Assembly: GCA_035455185.1 (NCBI GenBank)
Contig: DATIFQ010000373.1
Coordinates: forward strand, 1 to 9,665
Length of the DNA stretch: 9,665 nt
Direction: 5' to 3'
Origin: JAEHDI01 sp035455185
Lineage (GTDB): Bacteria; Acidobacteriota; Terriglobia; Bryobacterales; Bryobacteraceae
Part shown: piece by piece, positions 1 to 7,025 of the stretch
Layout: each line of letters opens with the position of its first letter
Numbering within the stretch: position 1 is the first letter of the stretch
Notes under the pieces: model-generated
The model's database searches: none
Told to the model about the DNA's origin: nothing
The model's input: the letters and a program-made list of their open reading frames with translations, nothing else
Made by a program: the position numbers and the translations under genes

Positions 1-848
<848 letters not shown>

Positions 849-870
849 CGGATCTCCCAGTGAGGCAGTC

Positions 871-893
871 GGGACACCCTATCACGGTATCCC
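871..893 (-). promoter_or_regulatory. Hairpin at the predicted 5' end of the sufB transcript
   Basis: On the minus strand GGGATACC and GGTGTCCC pair over 8 bp (one G-U pair) around a 7-base loop. The stem begins within a base or so of the transcript start expected from the promoter at 901-929. It could stabilise the mRNA end, or it could be a second protein-binding dyad read as DNA. The sequence does not distinguish these. Confidence 0.35.
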
Positions 894-900
894 TTTACTC

Positions 901-929
901 ACTGTAGCGAATCTTGACAAACTCGTCAA
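901..929 (-). promoter_or_regulatory. Sigma70-type promoter of sufB
   Basis: On the minus strand a -35 box TTGACG (924-929, 5 of 6 consensus bases) and a -10 box TACAGT (901-906, 4 of 6) are separated by exactly 17 bases. Transcription would start near 894, leaving a leader of about 45 bases before the sufB ATG at 848 that keeps the GGGAG ribosome site. This supports sufB being transcribed separately from the cytochrome gene upstream. Not tested by any computation. Confidence 0.6.
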
Positions 930-934
930 GATTC
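909..934. promoter_or_regulatory. Perfect inverted repeat overlapping the sufB promoter, likely operator
   Basis: The half-sites GAATCTTGAC (909-918) and GTCAAGATTC (925-934) are exact reverse complements around the 6-base spacer AAACTC. The dyad covers the sufB -35 box and most of the -35/-10 spacer, where a bound repressor would block RNA polymerase. Rrf2-family regulators such as IscR and SufR commonly control suf genes. The TTGAC...GTCAA core resembles the IscR type 1 site, but the spacing between GAC and GTC is 6 bases here against 7 in the E. coli consensus as I remember it. The palindrome is seen directly; the identity of the regulator is inferred, and no Rrf2 gene lies in the window. 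Confidence 0.6.
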
Positions 935-975
935 CTACCGTTAATGGATGATTCTGGGGTCCGATCGGTCGCAAA

Positions 976-1002
976 GGCGCTCGAACTAGCCTATTTCGCG
1001 CC
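976..1002 (-). terminator. Possible terminator of the triheme cytochrome gene
   Basis: On the minus strand GGCG then CGAA pair with TTCG then CGCC, with a 2-base bulge and a 9-base loop, and only three T residues follow. The stem spans the TAG stop codon of the cytochrome gene. The short T tract makes it a weak intrinsic terminator candidate. It fits the separate promoter found for sufB downstream. Confidence 0.3.
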
Positions 1003-1329
1003 TTTAACGTGGCACTTGGCGCAGTTGCCCGTGGTCACGAAGGCACTGCCGCCCGCCACGTGGCACGTCGCGCAGGAGGTCTTCCCCTTTTCGGCGACCT
1101 TATGCATGCCAGCCTTGAAGTTCAGTGGAGCCTTCGCGTCCTGGGCCCAGAGCTTGTCATGGCAGACCTTGCAGTCGCCCTTCGCCCGCTCCAAGTGCTT
1201 GGCGTGATCGTACGTGACGTTGCCCATCTTCGTCTGGAAGACGAGCTTTTCGGGAGCTTTCTTCTCCTGTGCCAGGCCGGCCAGGCTGAAGGTAACGAGC
1301 AGTGCCGTCAGAATTGTGATAATTCGCAT
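991..1329 (-). CDS. Secreted triheme c7-type cytochrome
   Basis: The product has 112 residues. An uncleaved signal peptide is seen at about 1-20 (MRIITILTALLVTFSLAGLA, then QEKK), so the mature protein should be periplasmic. Three CXXCH haem-attachment motifs are visible: CKVCH (53-57), CATCH (86-90) and CAKCH (103-107). Exactly three further histidines (H42, H45, H76) could be the distal ligands, matching the bis-His triheme arrangement of class III c7 cytochromes. These shuttle electrons in the periplasm; the partner here is unknown. I chose ATG 1329 over the longer frame from 1488 because it begins a proper signal peptide and avoids overlap with the CBS gene. A purine-rich AGAGAG lies about 6 bases upstream. 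It is 79 bases downstream of the CBS gene on the same strand, so they may be co-transcribed. Haem maturation genes are not in the window. Confidence 0.88.
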   Translation of the reverse strand: MRIITILTALLVTFSLAGLAQEKKAPEKLVFQTKMGNVTYDHAKHLERAKGDCKVCHDKLWAQDAKAPLNFKAGMHKVAEKGKTSCATCHVAGGSAFVTTGNCAKCHVKGAK

Positions 1330-1408
1330 CTGAATCTCTCTGTAATGTGGACCGCGCCGGACACGTACGGGTTTCAACGAATTTGCCCCGCCATGCCGGT
1401 CCGTGTCA

Positions 1409-1858
1409 TCACCCAGGATATTTTCCGGCGATGTAACTATGCAACTGGTCGATGGTGGCCGCCTGAGCCGAGATGATCGAACGGACAAGGTCTCCGATCG
1501 AGACGATGCCCACCACCCGTTCGCCCTCCATCACCGGCAGATGCCGGATGCGATGCTCGGTCACGATCCGCATGCACTCATCGACGGTGGCCCCGGGATC
1601 AACCGTGAGCACCGGGCGGCTCATGATCTCCCGGAGAAGCGTGTCCTTGGAGGACCGTCCCTGCAGGATCACCTTGCGGGCGTAGTCTCTCTCGGACAGA
1701 ATGCCTGCCAGTTTGCCCTCTGAGATCACTAGCACCGCTCCGACGCTCTTCTCGGCCATCAGCTCAATCGCCTCGTAGACGGTCGCGTCCGGCGGCAACG
1801 CCCAGACGGCTTTCCCCTTCGCATTGAGAAGGGATCGCACTGTGTCAATTAGCGACAT
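1409..1858 (-). CDS. Tandem CBS-domain protein
   Basis: This 149-residue cytoplasmic protein is made almost only of two CBS domains, about residues 17-65 and 80-130. Each ends in the G-h-h-S-x-x-D pattern used for binding adenine nucleotide ribose/phosphate: GILSERD (52-58) and GIVSIGD (117-123). Stand-alone CBS pairs bind AMP, ATP, SAM or similar ligands and act as energy or nucleotide sensors on partner proteins. No catalytic domain is attached, so the partner cannot be read from the sequence. A C-terminal tail (IDQLHSYIAGKYPG) is typical of this small bacterial subgroup. The ATG at 1858 has AGGTG 4 bases upstream. The gene diverges from the hydrolase gene and lies upstream of the c7 cytochrome on the same strand. 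Confidence 0.9.
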   Translation of the reverse strand: MSLIDTVRSLLNAKGKAVWALPPDATVYEAIELMAEKSVGAVLVISEGKLAGILSERDYARKVILQGRSSKDTLLREIMSRPVLTVDPGATVDECMRIVTEHRIRHLPVMEGERVVGIVSIGDLVRSIISAQAATIDQLHSYIAGKYPG

Positions 1859-1961
1859 GATTCACCTGCCCAGAGTGTACTGGTGAGATTCTATCACCGA
1901 TCGCTGCACGCCGGAGCCGCATCTGGCGATAATGAAAATTCCGGCCTTCGAAGCCGGGCTT

Positions 1962-2945
1962 ATGCAGCGCAGGCATTTTCTGGCGACCCTTTCAGGGGGA
2001 TCCGCAATGATGGCTTACTCAAACCTGGCGGCCGCGGCGCCCGACCCCGCCGCGCGCCGGGAAGAACTGTATGGCTTGCTCGGGGAACTTCCCGGCCGTC
2101 ACCGCAAGATCACCGTCCGGACCATCTCTACGGAAGAACGGCCGGCGTACGTCCTCGAGAAACTCGAACTCGACCTCAACGGCATCGAGCCCGCGCCGGC
2201 GTGGTTCGTCCGGCCGAAAGCCTTAAGCGGCCGCGTTCCGGCGATCCTGTATAACCACGCGCACGGCGGCGACTACAAGCTCGGGAAGGATGAATTCCTC
2301 AAGGGCCGCGACGTGCTCCAGTCACCGCCCTATGCCGAGCTAATCACCTCGCTCGGATATTGCGGCCTCTGCATGGACACATGGGTCTTCGGCGAGCGCG
2401 CGACCCGCACGGAGTTGGACACCTTCAAACACATGCTCTGGAACGGGAAGGTGCTGTGGGGAATGATGGTGTACGACTCCATCCGCGGCGTCGACTACCT
2501 GTCTTCCCGGCCCGAGGTTGACGCCGGCCGGATCGGCACGCTCGGCTTGTCGATGGGCAGCACGATGGCCTGGTGGCTCGCGGCGCTCGACGAGCGTGTA
2601 AAGGTCTGCGTGGACCTTTGCTGCCTCACCGATTTCCAGGCGCTGATTGAAGCCGGCAACCTGAAGGGCCACGGCATTTACTACTACGTTCCGTCGTTGC
2701 TCAAGCACTTCACCACCGCGCAGATCAATGCGCTCATCGCTCCCCGGCCGCACCTGAGTCTCGCCGGGAATCTGGATGCCCTCACGCCCACCGCCGGGCT
2801 GGACCGGATCGACCGGGAGCTGAAAGCCGTCTACGCGGCCCTCGGCAAGCCGGAACATTGGAAGCTGTTGCGTTACAACGTCGGTCACGAAGAGACGCCG
2901 GAGATGCGTCGCGAAATCATTGCCTTTCTGAAACAATTTCTGTGA
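1962..2945 (+). CDS. Tat-exported alpha/beta-hydrolase (dienelactone hydrolase / acetyl esterase-like)
   Basis: The product has 327 residues from ATG 1962; an in-frame ATG at 1932 would add ten residues. The N-terminus MQRRHFLATL followed by a hydrophobic stretch to NLAAAAP is a twin-arginine signal, so export in folded form is expected. The nucleophile elbow GLSMG places the catalytic Ser at 197. D272 (in GNLDALTP) and H309 (in YNVGHEETPE) fit as acid and base. An oxyanion-type stretch YNHAHGGD lies at about 98-105. The fold resembles dienelactone hydrolase and acetylxylan esterase-like enzymes; the substrate is unknown. Neither start has a good ribosome site. A GATAAT box at 1928-1933 would favour the 1962 start if it is a -10. 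The stop codon overlaps the start of the GT-C gene by four bases, so the two are probably translated together. Confidence 0.82.
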   Translation: MQRRHFLATLSGGSAMMAYSNLAAAAPDPAARREELYGLLGELPGRHRKITVRTISTEERPAYVLEKLELDLNGIEPAPAWFVRPKALSGRVPAILYNHAHGGDYKLGKDEFLKGRDVLQSPPYAELITSLGYCGLCMDTWVFGERATRTELDTFKHMLWNGKVLWGMMVYDSIRGVDYLSSRPEVDAGRIGTLGLSMGSTMAWWLAALDERVKVCVDLCCLTDFQALIEAGNLKGHGIYYYVPSLLKHFTTAQINALIAPRPHLSLAGNLDALTPTAGLDRIDRELKAVYAALGKPEHWKLLRYNVGHEETPEMRREIIAFLKQFL

Positions 2946-4396
2946 GCAAATCCCGAGACTGGTCAACAGCCGGCGTTGCTCTCGCCGCGCTCGTTATTGC
3001 TGCTTACTTTATTTCGTTCACCGCGGGAAGCCTGCGGACCGAGTTCACGCAAGACGACCTGATGAACTGCTACCGCGGGTGGTTCCACCCGCTCAAGGCG
3101 TTGGTGGCGGAGAACTTCATGTTCTGGAAGTTCAGCCCGACGTTCCGGCCGCTCCCGGCACTGATCTACAAGGCTTCGTTCGGGTTGTTTGGGTTCGACC
3201 TGTTTGCGATGCGGCTGCTCTTGTGGGGGGTGATGGCCGCCAACGTGGTTCTGGCCTACCTTCTTGTGCGGCGCTTGACAGATTCCCGGGAGACGGGCCT
3301 CCTCGCCGCATTGCTGATTTGCTACCACTCGAACTTCGCGTCGCTTTACTACAATACCGGCACGATTTACGACATTTTCTGCTACTTTTTCTACGTTTTT
3401 GTGCTCGTTTTGTACGCTTTTTGGCGCTCTCGGCACCGTCTTCCGGGTCCCGTGGCCCTTGTAGCACTCGCCCTTCTCTATATCTTCGCCCTGGACTCGA
3501 AGGAGCTTGCGGTCTCGCTTCCGGTCACGATTCTCGCCTACGAGCTGCTCTTTCATCCACCGAGTCTTCGCGGCTTGGGCGGCTGGCTGGTGCGGGAGGC
3601 CCGGTTCGCATGGCTGACGGGTTTCATCACGCTGGGCTTCATCTTCGGGCGGATCAACGGACCGTACTCCATCAGCGAGCAGGGCGGATATCACGTGGCG
3701 CCGTCCGCCGGCGAGTACCTGAAGCAGGCGGCCAACTATTTCGGCGAGCTGTTTTACAGAACAGGTTGGTTCAACAGTATGAAAGCGCTGGTGCTTCTGC
3801 TCGGGCTGTTCGTGGTGGCGCTGGCATTACGGTCGCGCGTGCTTGTCTTCGGATGGATCATGTTCACAACTGGCTTCCTGCCGATGGCGTTCATCCCGCC
3901 CCGCAGCCTCCACGCGATTCACTTGCCGCTGACGGGCCTGGCGCTGTACTTCGCGGCGCTGCTGGTGGATTTGCGTGACCGGTTGCTGCGCGCCGCTCGC
4001 AGGACGTCGCTTCGCCCCGCTGGGCAGGCCCTTCTGTTCATCGCTCTGACTTTGTTCCTGATCCGTGTGCATCCGGGCAACGAGTCCAACTACAACGCCT
4101 GGCTCAAGGAGTACCGGCAAATCCGAATCATCCAGGAACAGTACAAGCAGTTGTATCCTTCCATGCCGCCGGACAGCCGGGTCCTGATTCTGAAAGACCC
4201 ATTCGGGCAGTACAATTGGGCCAGCCTCTTCGTCATCTATCTCGTCTACGGCGACCTAAGCATCCATGTGGACCGGCTTGAGACGATGGAGCCGAAGCCC
4301 GACGCGGCGGCGCTGGAGACCTACAACTACATCCTGACGTTCGAAGACGACCGGCTGATCGGCATCGATCCAAAATACGTTTCGCCGGCGCAGTGA
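2942..4396 (+). CDS. Polytopic membrane GT-C-type glycosyltransferase-like protein
   Basis: The product has 484 residues starting at GTG 2942, inside the TGA stop of the preceding gene (GTGA overlap). The frame is open further upstream to 2858, but that would overlap the hydrolase by 88 bases. About ten to twelve hydrophobic segments are visible, from residue 9 to 375, followed by a soluble tail of about 100 residues (380-484). After the first membrane segment comes FTQDDL with two Asp (38-39), the place of the catalytic acid in GT-C enzymes, which use polyprenyl-phosphate sugars on the outer face. SPTFRPLPALIYK (65-77) and a DSKELAVSLP stretch (185-194) recall the PMT/ArnT/TMTC group. Sugar and acceptor cannot be read. 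No ribosome site is seen, consistent with coupling to the upstream gene. Residues 144-161 are Phe-rich and use TTT/GTT codons unlike the rest. Confidence 0.75.
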   Translation: MSKSRDWSTAGVALAALVIAAYFISFTAGSLRTEFTQDDLMNCYRGWFHPLKALVAENFMFWKFSPTFRPLPALIYKASFGLFGFDLFAMRLLLWGVMAANVVLAYLLVRRLTDSRETGLLAALLICYHSNFASLYYNTGTIYDIFCYFFYVFVLVLYAFWRSRHRLPGPVALVALALLYIFALDSKELAVSLPVTILAYELLFHPPSLRGLGGWLVREARFAWLTGFITLGFIFGRINGPYSISEQGGYHVAPSAGEYLKQAANYFGELFYRTGWFNSMKALVLLLGLFVVALALRSRVLVFGWIMFTTGFLPMAFIPPRSLHAIHLPLTGLALYFAALLVDLRDRLLRAARRTSLRPAGQALLFIALTLFLIRVHPGNESNYNAWLKEYRQIRIIQEQYKQLYPSMPPDSRVLILKDPFGQYNWASLFVIYLVYGDLSIHVDRLETMEPKPDAAALETYNYILTFEDDRLIGIDPKYVSPAQ

Positions 4397-4412
4397 AGCC
4401 GCGAGGCTGCCG

Positions 4413-4868
4413 TCAGGCCTTTCGGAGCACGGCGATCTGGCCGGCGTGATAGATGTCGTGCTGAACGGCGCCGTGGAGCATGAAGTAGACGTCGTGGTCC
4501 TTGCCGGGGACGGGGTCAAGCAGGCGGGAATCGCTCATCCTCGCGGTCAGGCCGTACAGGGCCCGATGGCGTTCGGCGAGCTCAGCCAGCGTCTGTTTCC
4601 AGGCGGCCTCTCCGCCAGCGTGCACCGGCGGCCAGTCCTCCTCGCCGGCCAGCTCGATCGCTGACCCCTCGATCCGGCGGCACAGCGCAGTCTTCCAGGC
4701 GGAGACGTGCAGGACGATCTCCCAAATGCTATGAACGCCGGCCAGCGGCCGCCGCGCCGCGCTCTCGGCGTCCACGCCTTCGAGAACCTCACGCAGCGAC
4801 GGACCGTGCCAGGCATCGCCTTCGAAGGCGCGCCGCATCTGATCGCGAATTCTGTAGATCTCGTTCAT
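4413..4868 (-). CDS. DinB/YfiT-like four-helix protein
   Basis: This 151-residue cytoplasmic protein has the DinB superfamily pattern: an N-terminal helix, LHVSAWK (53-59) and a C-terminal HDIYHAGQIAVLRKA (137-151). The three histidines H54, H137 and H141 match the usual metal-binding triad. Some relatives are thiol-dependent S-transferases using bacillithiol or mycothiol; many, including DNA-damage-induced DinB of Bacillus, have no known activity. The gene is convergent with the GT-C gene, with 16 bases between stop codons, and divergent from ilvD. ATG 4868 is preceded by a strong GGAGG about 8 bases upstream. It is unrelated to DNA polymerase IV, which shares the name DinB in E. coli. Confidence 0.88.
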   Translation of the reverse strand: MNEIYRIRDQMRRAFEGDAWHGPSLREVLEGVDAESAARRPLAGVHSIWEIVLHVSAWKTALCRRIEGSAIELAGEEDWPPVHAGGEAAWKQTLAELAERHRALYGLTARMSDSRLLDPVPGKDHDVYFMLHGAVQHDIYHAGQIAVLRKA

Positions 4869-4892
4869 TCAGACAGCCTCCTCCGCAATCCT

Positions 4893-4926
4893 ACCGCCTG
4901 ACGGGCGCGACCGAGGCGGTTAGAAT
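4893..4926 (+). promoter_or_regulatory. Candidate ilvD promoter with overlapping inverted repeat
   Basis: A -35-like CTGACG (4898-4903, 4 of 6) and a -10 TAGAAT (4921-4926, 5 of 6) are 17 bases apart. A perfect 7-bp inverted repeat, ACCGCCT (4893-4899) and AGGCGGT (4914-4920), overlaps the start of the -35 box and abuts the -10, so it could be an operator. One problem is that transcription would begin near 4933, after the GGGAG (4927-4931) that looks like the ilvD ribosome site. The true start may therefore lie elsewhere. Confidence 0.35.
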
Positions 4927-4940
4927 GGGAGACACCTCCT

Positions 4941-6608
4941 ATGAAACTTCAAAGCCATACCATTACTCAGGGGCGGGACCGGGCACCAGCCCGCTCGATG
5001 CTGAAGGCCATCGGGTTCACCGATGAGGACCTGCGGAAACCCATCATCGGCATCGCCAACACCTGGATAGAGACGATGCCATGCAATTACAACCTGCGGG
5101 AACTTGCGGTCAAGGTGAAGGAAGGAGTCCGCGCCGCAGGCGGCACGCCGATGGAGTTCAACACGATCGCGATCAGCGACGGCGTGACGATGGGCACCGA
5201 GGGGATGAAGGCGTCGCTGACCAGCCGCGAGATCATCGCCGATTCGATCGAACTGGTCGCGCGTGGCCACATGTTCGACGGCATCGTCGCGCTGGTGGCC
5301 TGTGACAAGACGATTCCCGGAGCGGCCATGGCGCTGTTGCGGCTGAACGTGCCGGGTATCGTGCTGTACGGCGGGTCGATTCTGCCCGGCCACTACAAGG
5401 GCCGCGACCTGACGGTTCAGGACGTCTTTGAAGCGGTCGGAGCGAACGCCGCCGGGCGCATCACCGACGACGAACTGCTTGCCATCGAGAACGCCGCCTG
5501 TCCGGGGGCCGGGGCGTGCGGAGGCCAGTTCACCGCCAACACGATGGCGACGGTCATGGAGCTGATCGGCCTCTGCCCGATGGGGATGGCTTCGGTACCG
5601 CAAGTGGACCCGCGGAAGTCCGACGTCGCGTTCCGGTGTGGCGAGATGATTCTAGAAGCGGTCCGGCGGGACCTCAAGCCGCGAGACATCGTCACCCGAA
5701 AGGCGATCGAGAACGCCATCGCGGGGGTCGCGGCGAGCGGAGGCTCGACGAATGCCGTACTGCATCTGCTGGCGATGGCCCGCGAGGCCGGTGTTCCGCT
5801 CGAGATCGACGATTTCCAGGCGATCAGCAACCGCACGCCACTGTTGTGCGACCTGAAGCCCGCCGGCCGGTTCACCGCGGTGCACGTCGACACGGCGGGC
5901 GGGATTCCGGTGATCGCGAAGCGGCTTCTAGAAGGCGGCTACGCCGACGGGGCGCAGTTGACGGTCACGGGGCGGACTTTCGCCGAGGAGGCCAAGCTGG
6001 CGAAGGAGACCCCGGGCCAGGACGTGATCCGGCCGCTCTCGAATCCGATCAAATCCAGCGGCGGACTGGTGATCCTGAGGGGCAGCCTCTCACCGGAAGG
6101 GTGTGTCATCAAGGTGACCGGGATTGACAAGAAGTCGCACCGGGGCCCGGCGCGTGTTTTCGACCGCGAAGAGGACGCCATGACGGCGGTGACACGCGGC
6201 GAGATCAAGGCCGGCGACGTGCTGGTAATCCGCTACGAAGGCCCGCGCGGCGGGCCGGGAATGCGAGAAATGCTGGGAGTCACCAGCGCGATTGTCGGCG
6301 CGGGTCTCGGCGAGAGCGTGGCGCTGCTCACCGACGGACGTTTCAGCGGGGCGACACGCGGTCTCATGGCGGGACACGTCGCGCCGGAAGCGTTCAACGG
6401 GGGTCCGATCGCCGCCGTTGTCGAGGGAGATTCGATCCTGATCGACATTGAGCACCGGCGGATCGAACTCGAAGTGCCGGAGGCGACCGTCAAACAGCGG
6501 CTTGCGGCCTGGAAAGCGCCGAAGCCGCGCTACAAGACGGGGGTGTTCGCGAAGTACGCGGCGCTGGTCCAGTCCGCTTCTGAGGGGGCGATTACTTCGA
6601 AATTGTGA
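4941..6608 (+). CDS. ilvD: Dihydroxy-acid dehydratase IlvD
   Basis: The product has 555 residues, the usual full length. It dehydrates 2,3-dihydroxy-isovalerate and 2,3-dihydroxy-3-methylvalerate to the 2-keto acids, the common step before valine, isoleucine, leucine and pantothenate. The three Fe-S ligand cysteines are visible in PCNYNL (C48), ACDKT (C121) and GACGGQFTANTM (C193). This spacing is as in [2Fe-2S]-type enzymes. D80 (ISDG), D122 and K123 fit the Mg2+ site, K123 being the lysine carbamylated in the family. TDGRFSG (464-470) carries the serine base S469. No truncation or missing key residue is seen. No other ilv or leu genes flank it, so it stands alone here. It needs an Fe-S cluster; sufB lies about 4 kb away, but the two are not in one operon. 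Confidence 0.97.
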   Translation: MKLQSHTITQGRDRAPARSMLKAIGFTDEDLRKPIIGIANTWIETMPCNYNLRELAVKVKEGVRAAGGTPMEFNTIAISDGVTMGTEGMKASLTSREIIADSIELVARGHMFDGIVALVACDKTIPGAAMALLRLNVPGIVLYGGSILPGHYKGRDLTVQDVFEAVGANAAGRITDDELLAIENAACPGAGACGGQFTANTMATVMELIGLCPMGMASVPQVDPRKSDVAFRCGEMILEAVRRDLKPRDIVTRKAIENAIAGVAASGGSTNAVLHLLAMAREAGVPLEIDDFQAISNRTPLLCDLKPAGRFTAVHVDTAGGIPVIAKRLLEGGYADGAQLTVTGRTFAEEAKLAKETPGQDVIRPLSNPIKSSGGLVILRGSLSPEGCVIKVTGIDKKSHRGPARVFDREEDAMTAVTRGEIKAGDVLVIRYEGPRGGPGMREMLGVTSAIVGAGLGESVALLTDGRFSGATRGLMAGHVAPEAFNGGPIAAVVEGDSILIDIEHRRIELEVPEATVKQRLAAWKAPKPRYKTGVFAKYAALVQSASEGAITSKL

Positions 6609-6610
6609 AG

Positions 6611-6637
6611 GGTGATCGGGCCATTCACCCGATCACC
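6611..6637. terminator. Stem-loop between convergent ilvD and trxA
   Basis: GGTGATCGGG (6611-6620) and CCCGATCACC (6628-6637) form a perfect 10-bp stem with a 7-base loop, 2 bases after the ilvD stop and 14 bases from the trxA stop. Neither strand has a T tract after the stem, so this is not a textbook intrinsic terminator. Its placement between two converging genes suggests a bidirectional terminator or mRNA 3'-end stabiliser. Confidence 0.65.
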
Positions 6638-6651
6638 GCATCACGGAAGGT

Positions 6652-6981
6652 TCAGACGTGCGCGTCGAGCATTTTCTGGACTTCAGATTTGCCGACGGCG
6701 CCGACGCGCTGCTCGACGACCTTGCCGCCCTTGAAGAGCAACAGGGTGGGGATACCGCGAATGCCGTAACGCATAGCGGTGCCGCCGTTTTCGTCGACGT
6801 TGACTTTGCCGACTTTCGCCTTGCCCGAGTAGTCCGCGGCGATCCCCTCGATGGTTGGCTCCATCATGCGGCACGGGCCGCACCATTCCGCCCAAAAGTC
6901 CACCAGGACAGGGACGTCGGACGTCAGTACATCCTTGTCAAAACTTGAATCTGTAAAGGTTAGAGTATTCGGACCTGCCAT
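6652..6981 (-). CDS. trxA: Thioredoxin
   Basis: This 109-residue cytoplasmic thiol-disulfide oxidoreductase has the classical active site WCGPC (33-37), the buried Asp in LVDFW (D28) and the cis-proline P78 in GIPT. Length and motifs match a standard one-domain thioredoxin with no signal peptide. Reduced by thioredoxin reductase, it reduces disulfides in target enzymes. The ATG at 6981 has GGAGAG about 6 bases upstream. It follows glgA on the same strand after 44 bases with no obvious promoter between, so co-transcription with glgA is plausible. Other TrxA-like oxidoreductases are possible, but the motif set is canonical. Confidence 0.96.
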   Translation of the reverse strand: MAGPNTLTFTDSSFDKDVLTSDVPVLVDFWAEWCGPCRMMEPTIEGIAADYSGKAKVGKVNVDENGGTAMRYGIRGIPTLLLFKGGKVVEQRVGAVGKSEVQKMLDAHV

Positions 6982-7025
6982 TCCATCTCTCCACTTCGAT
7001 CAGATGCATTCTTGGCGAAAAAGAT

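Noticed and set aside
1330..1488. N-terminal extension of the cytochrome frame up to 1488
   Set aside because: It would overlap the CBS gene and push the signal peptide to an internal position; ATG 1329 gives a proper signal peptide.
1862..1898. Competing TCACC/GGTGA/TCACC repeats in the CBS-hydrolase divergent spacer
   Set aside because: The half-sites are only 5 bp and the pairings are mutually exclusive; this is not above chance for a spacer of this size.
2858..2941. Upstream extension of the GT-C frame to ATG 2858
   Set aside because: The added residues lie inside the hydrolase gene around its catalytic His and look like shadow sequence; the GTGA overlap start is more natural.
2963..3694. 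Minus-strand open frame of 243 codons
   Set aside because: It is antisense to the membrane protein, and its charge-rich sequence is the expected complement of hydrophobic codons.
3079..3978. Plus-strand open frame of 299 codons
   Set aside because: It is an out-of-frame shadow of the GT-C gene, which has coherent membrane segments in its own frame.
4920..5603. Minus-strand open frame of 227 codons over ilvD
   Set aside because: It is antisense to a fully conserved IlvD and has His/Arg-rich low-quality composition.
5516..6127. Plus-strand open frame of 203 codons inside ilvD
   Set aside because: It is an Arg/Gly-rich frame-shifted shadow of ilvD with no recognisable domain.
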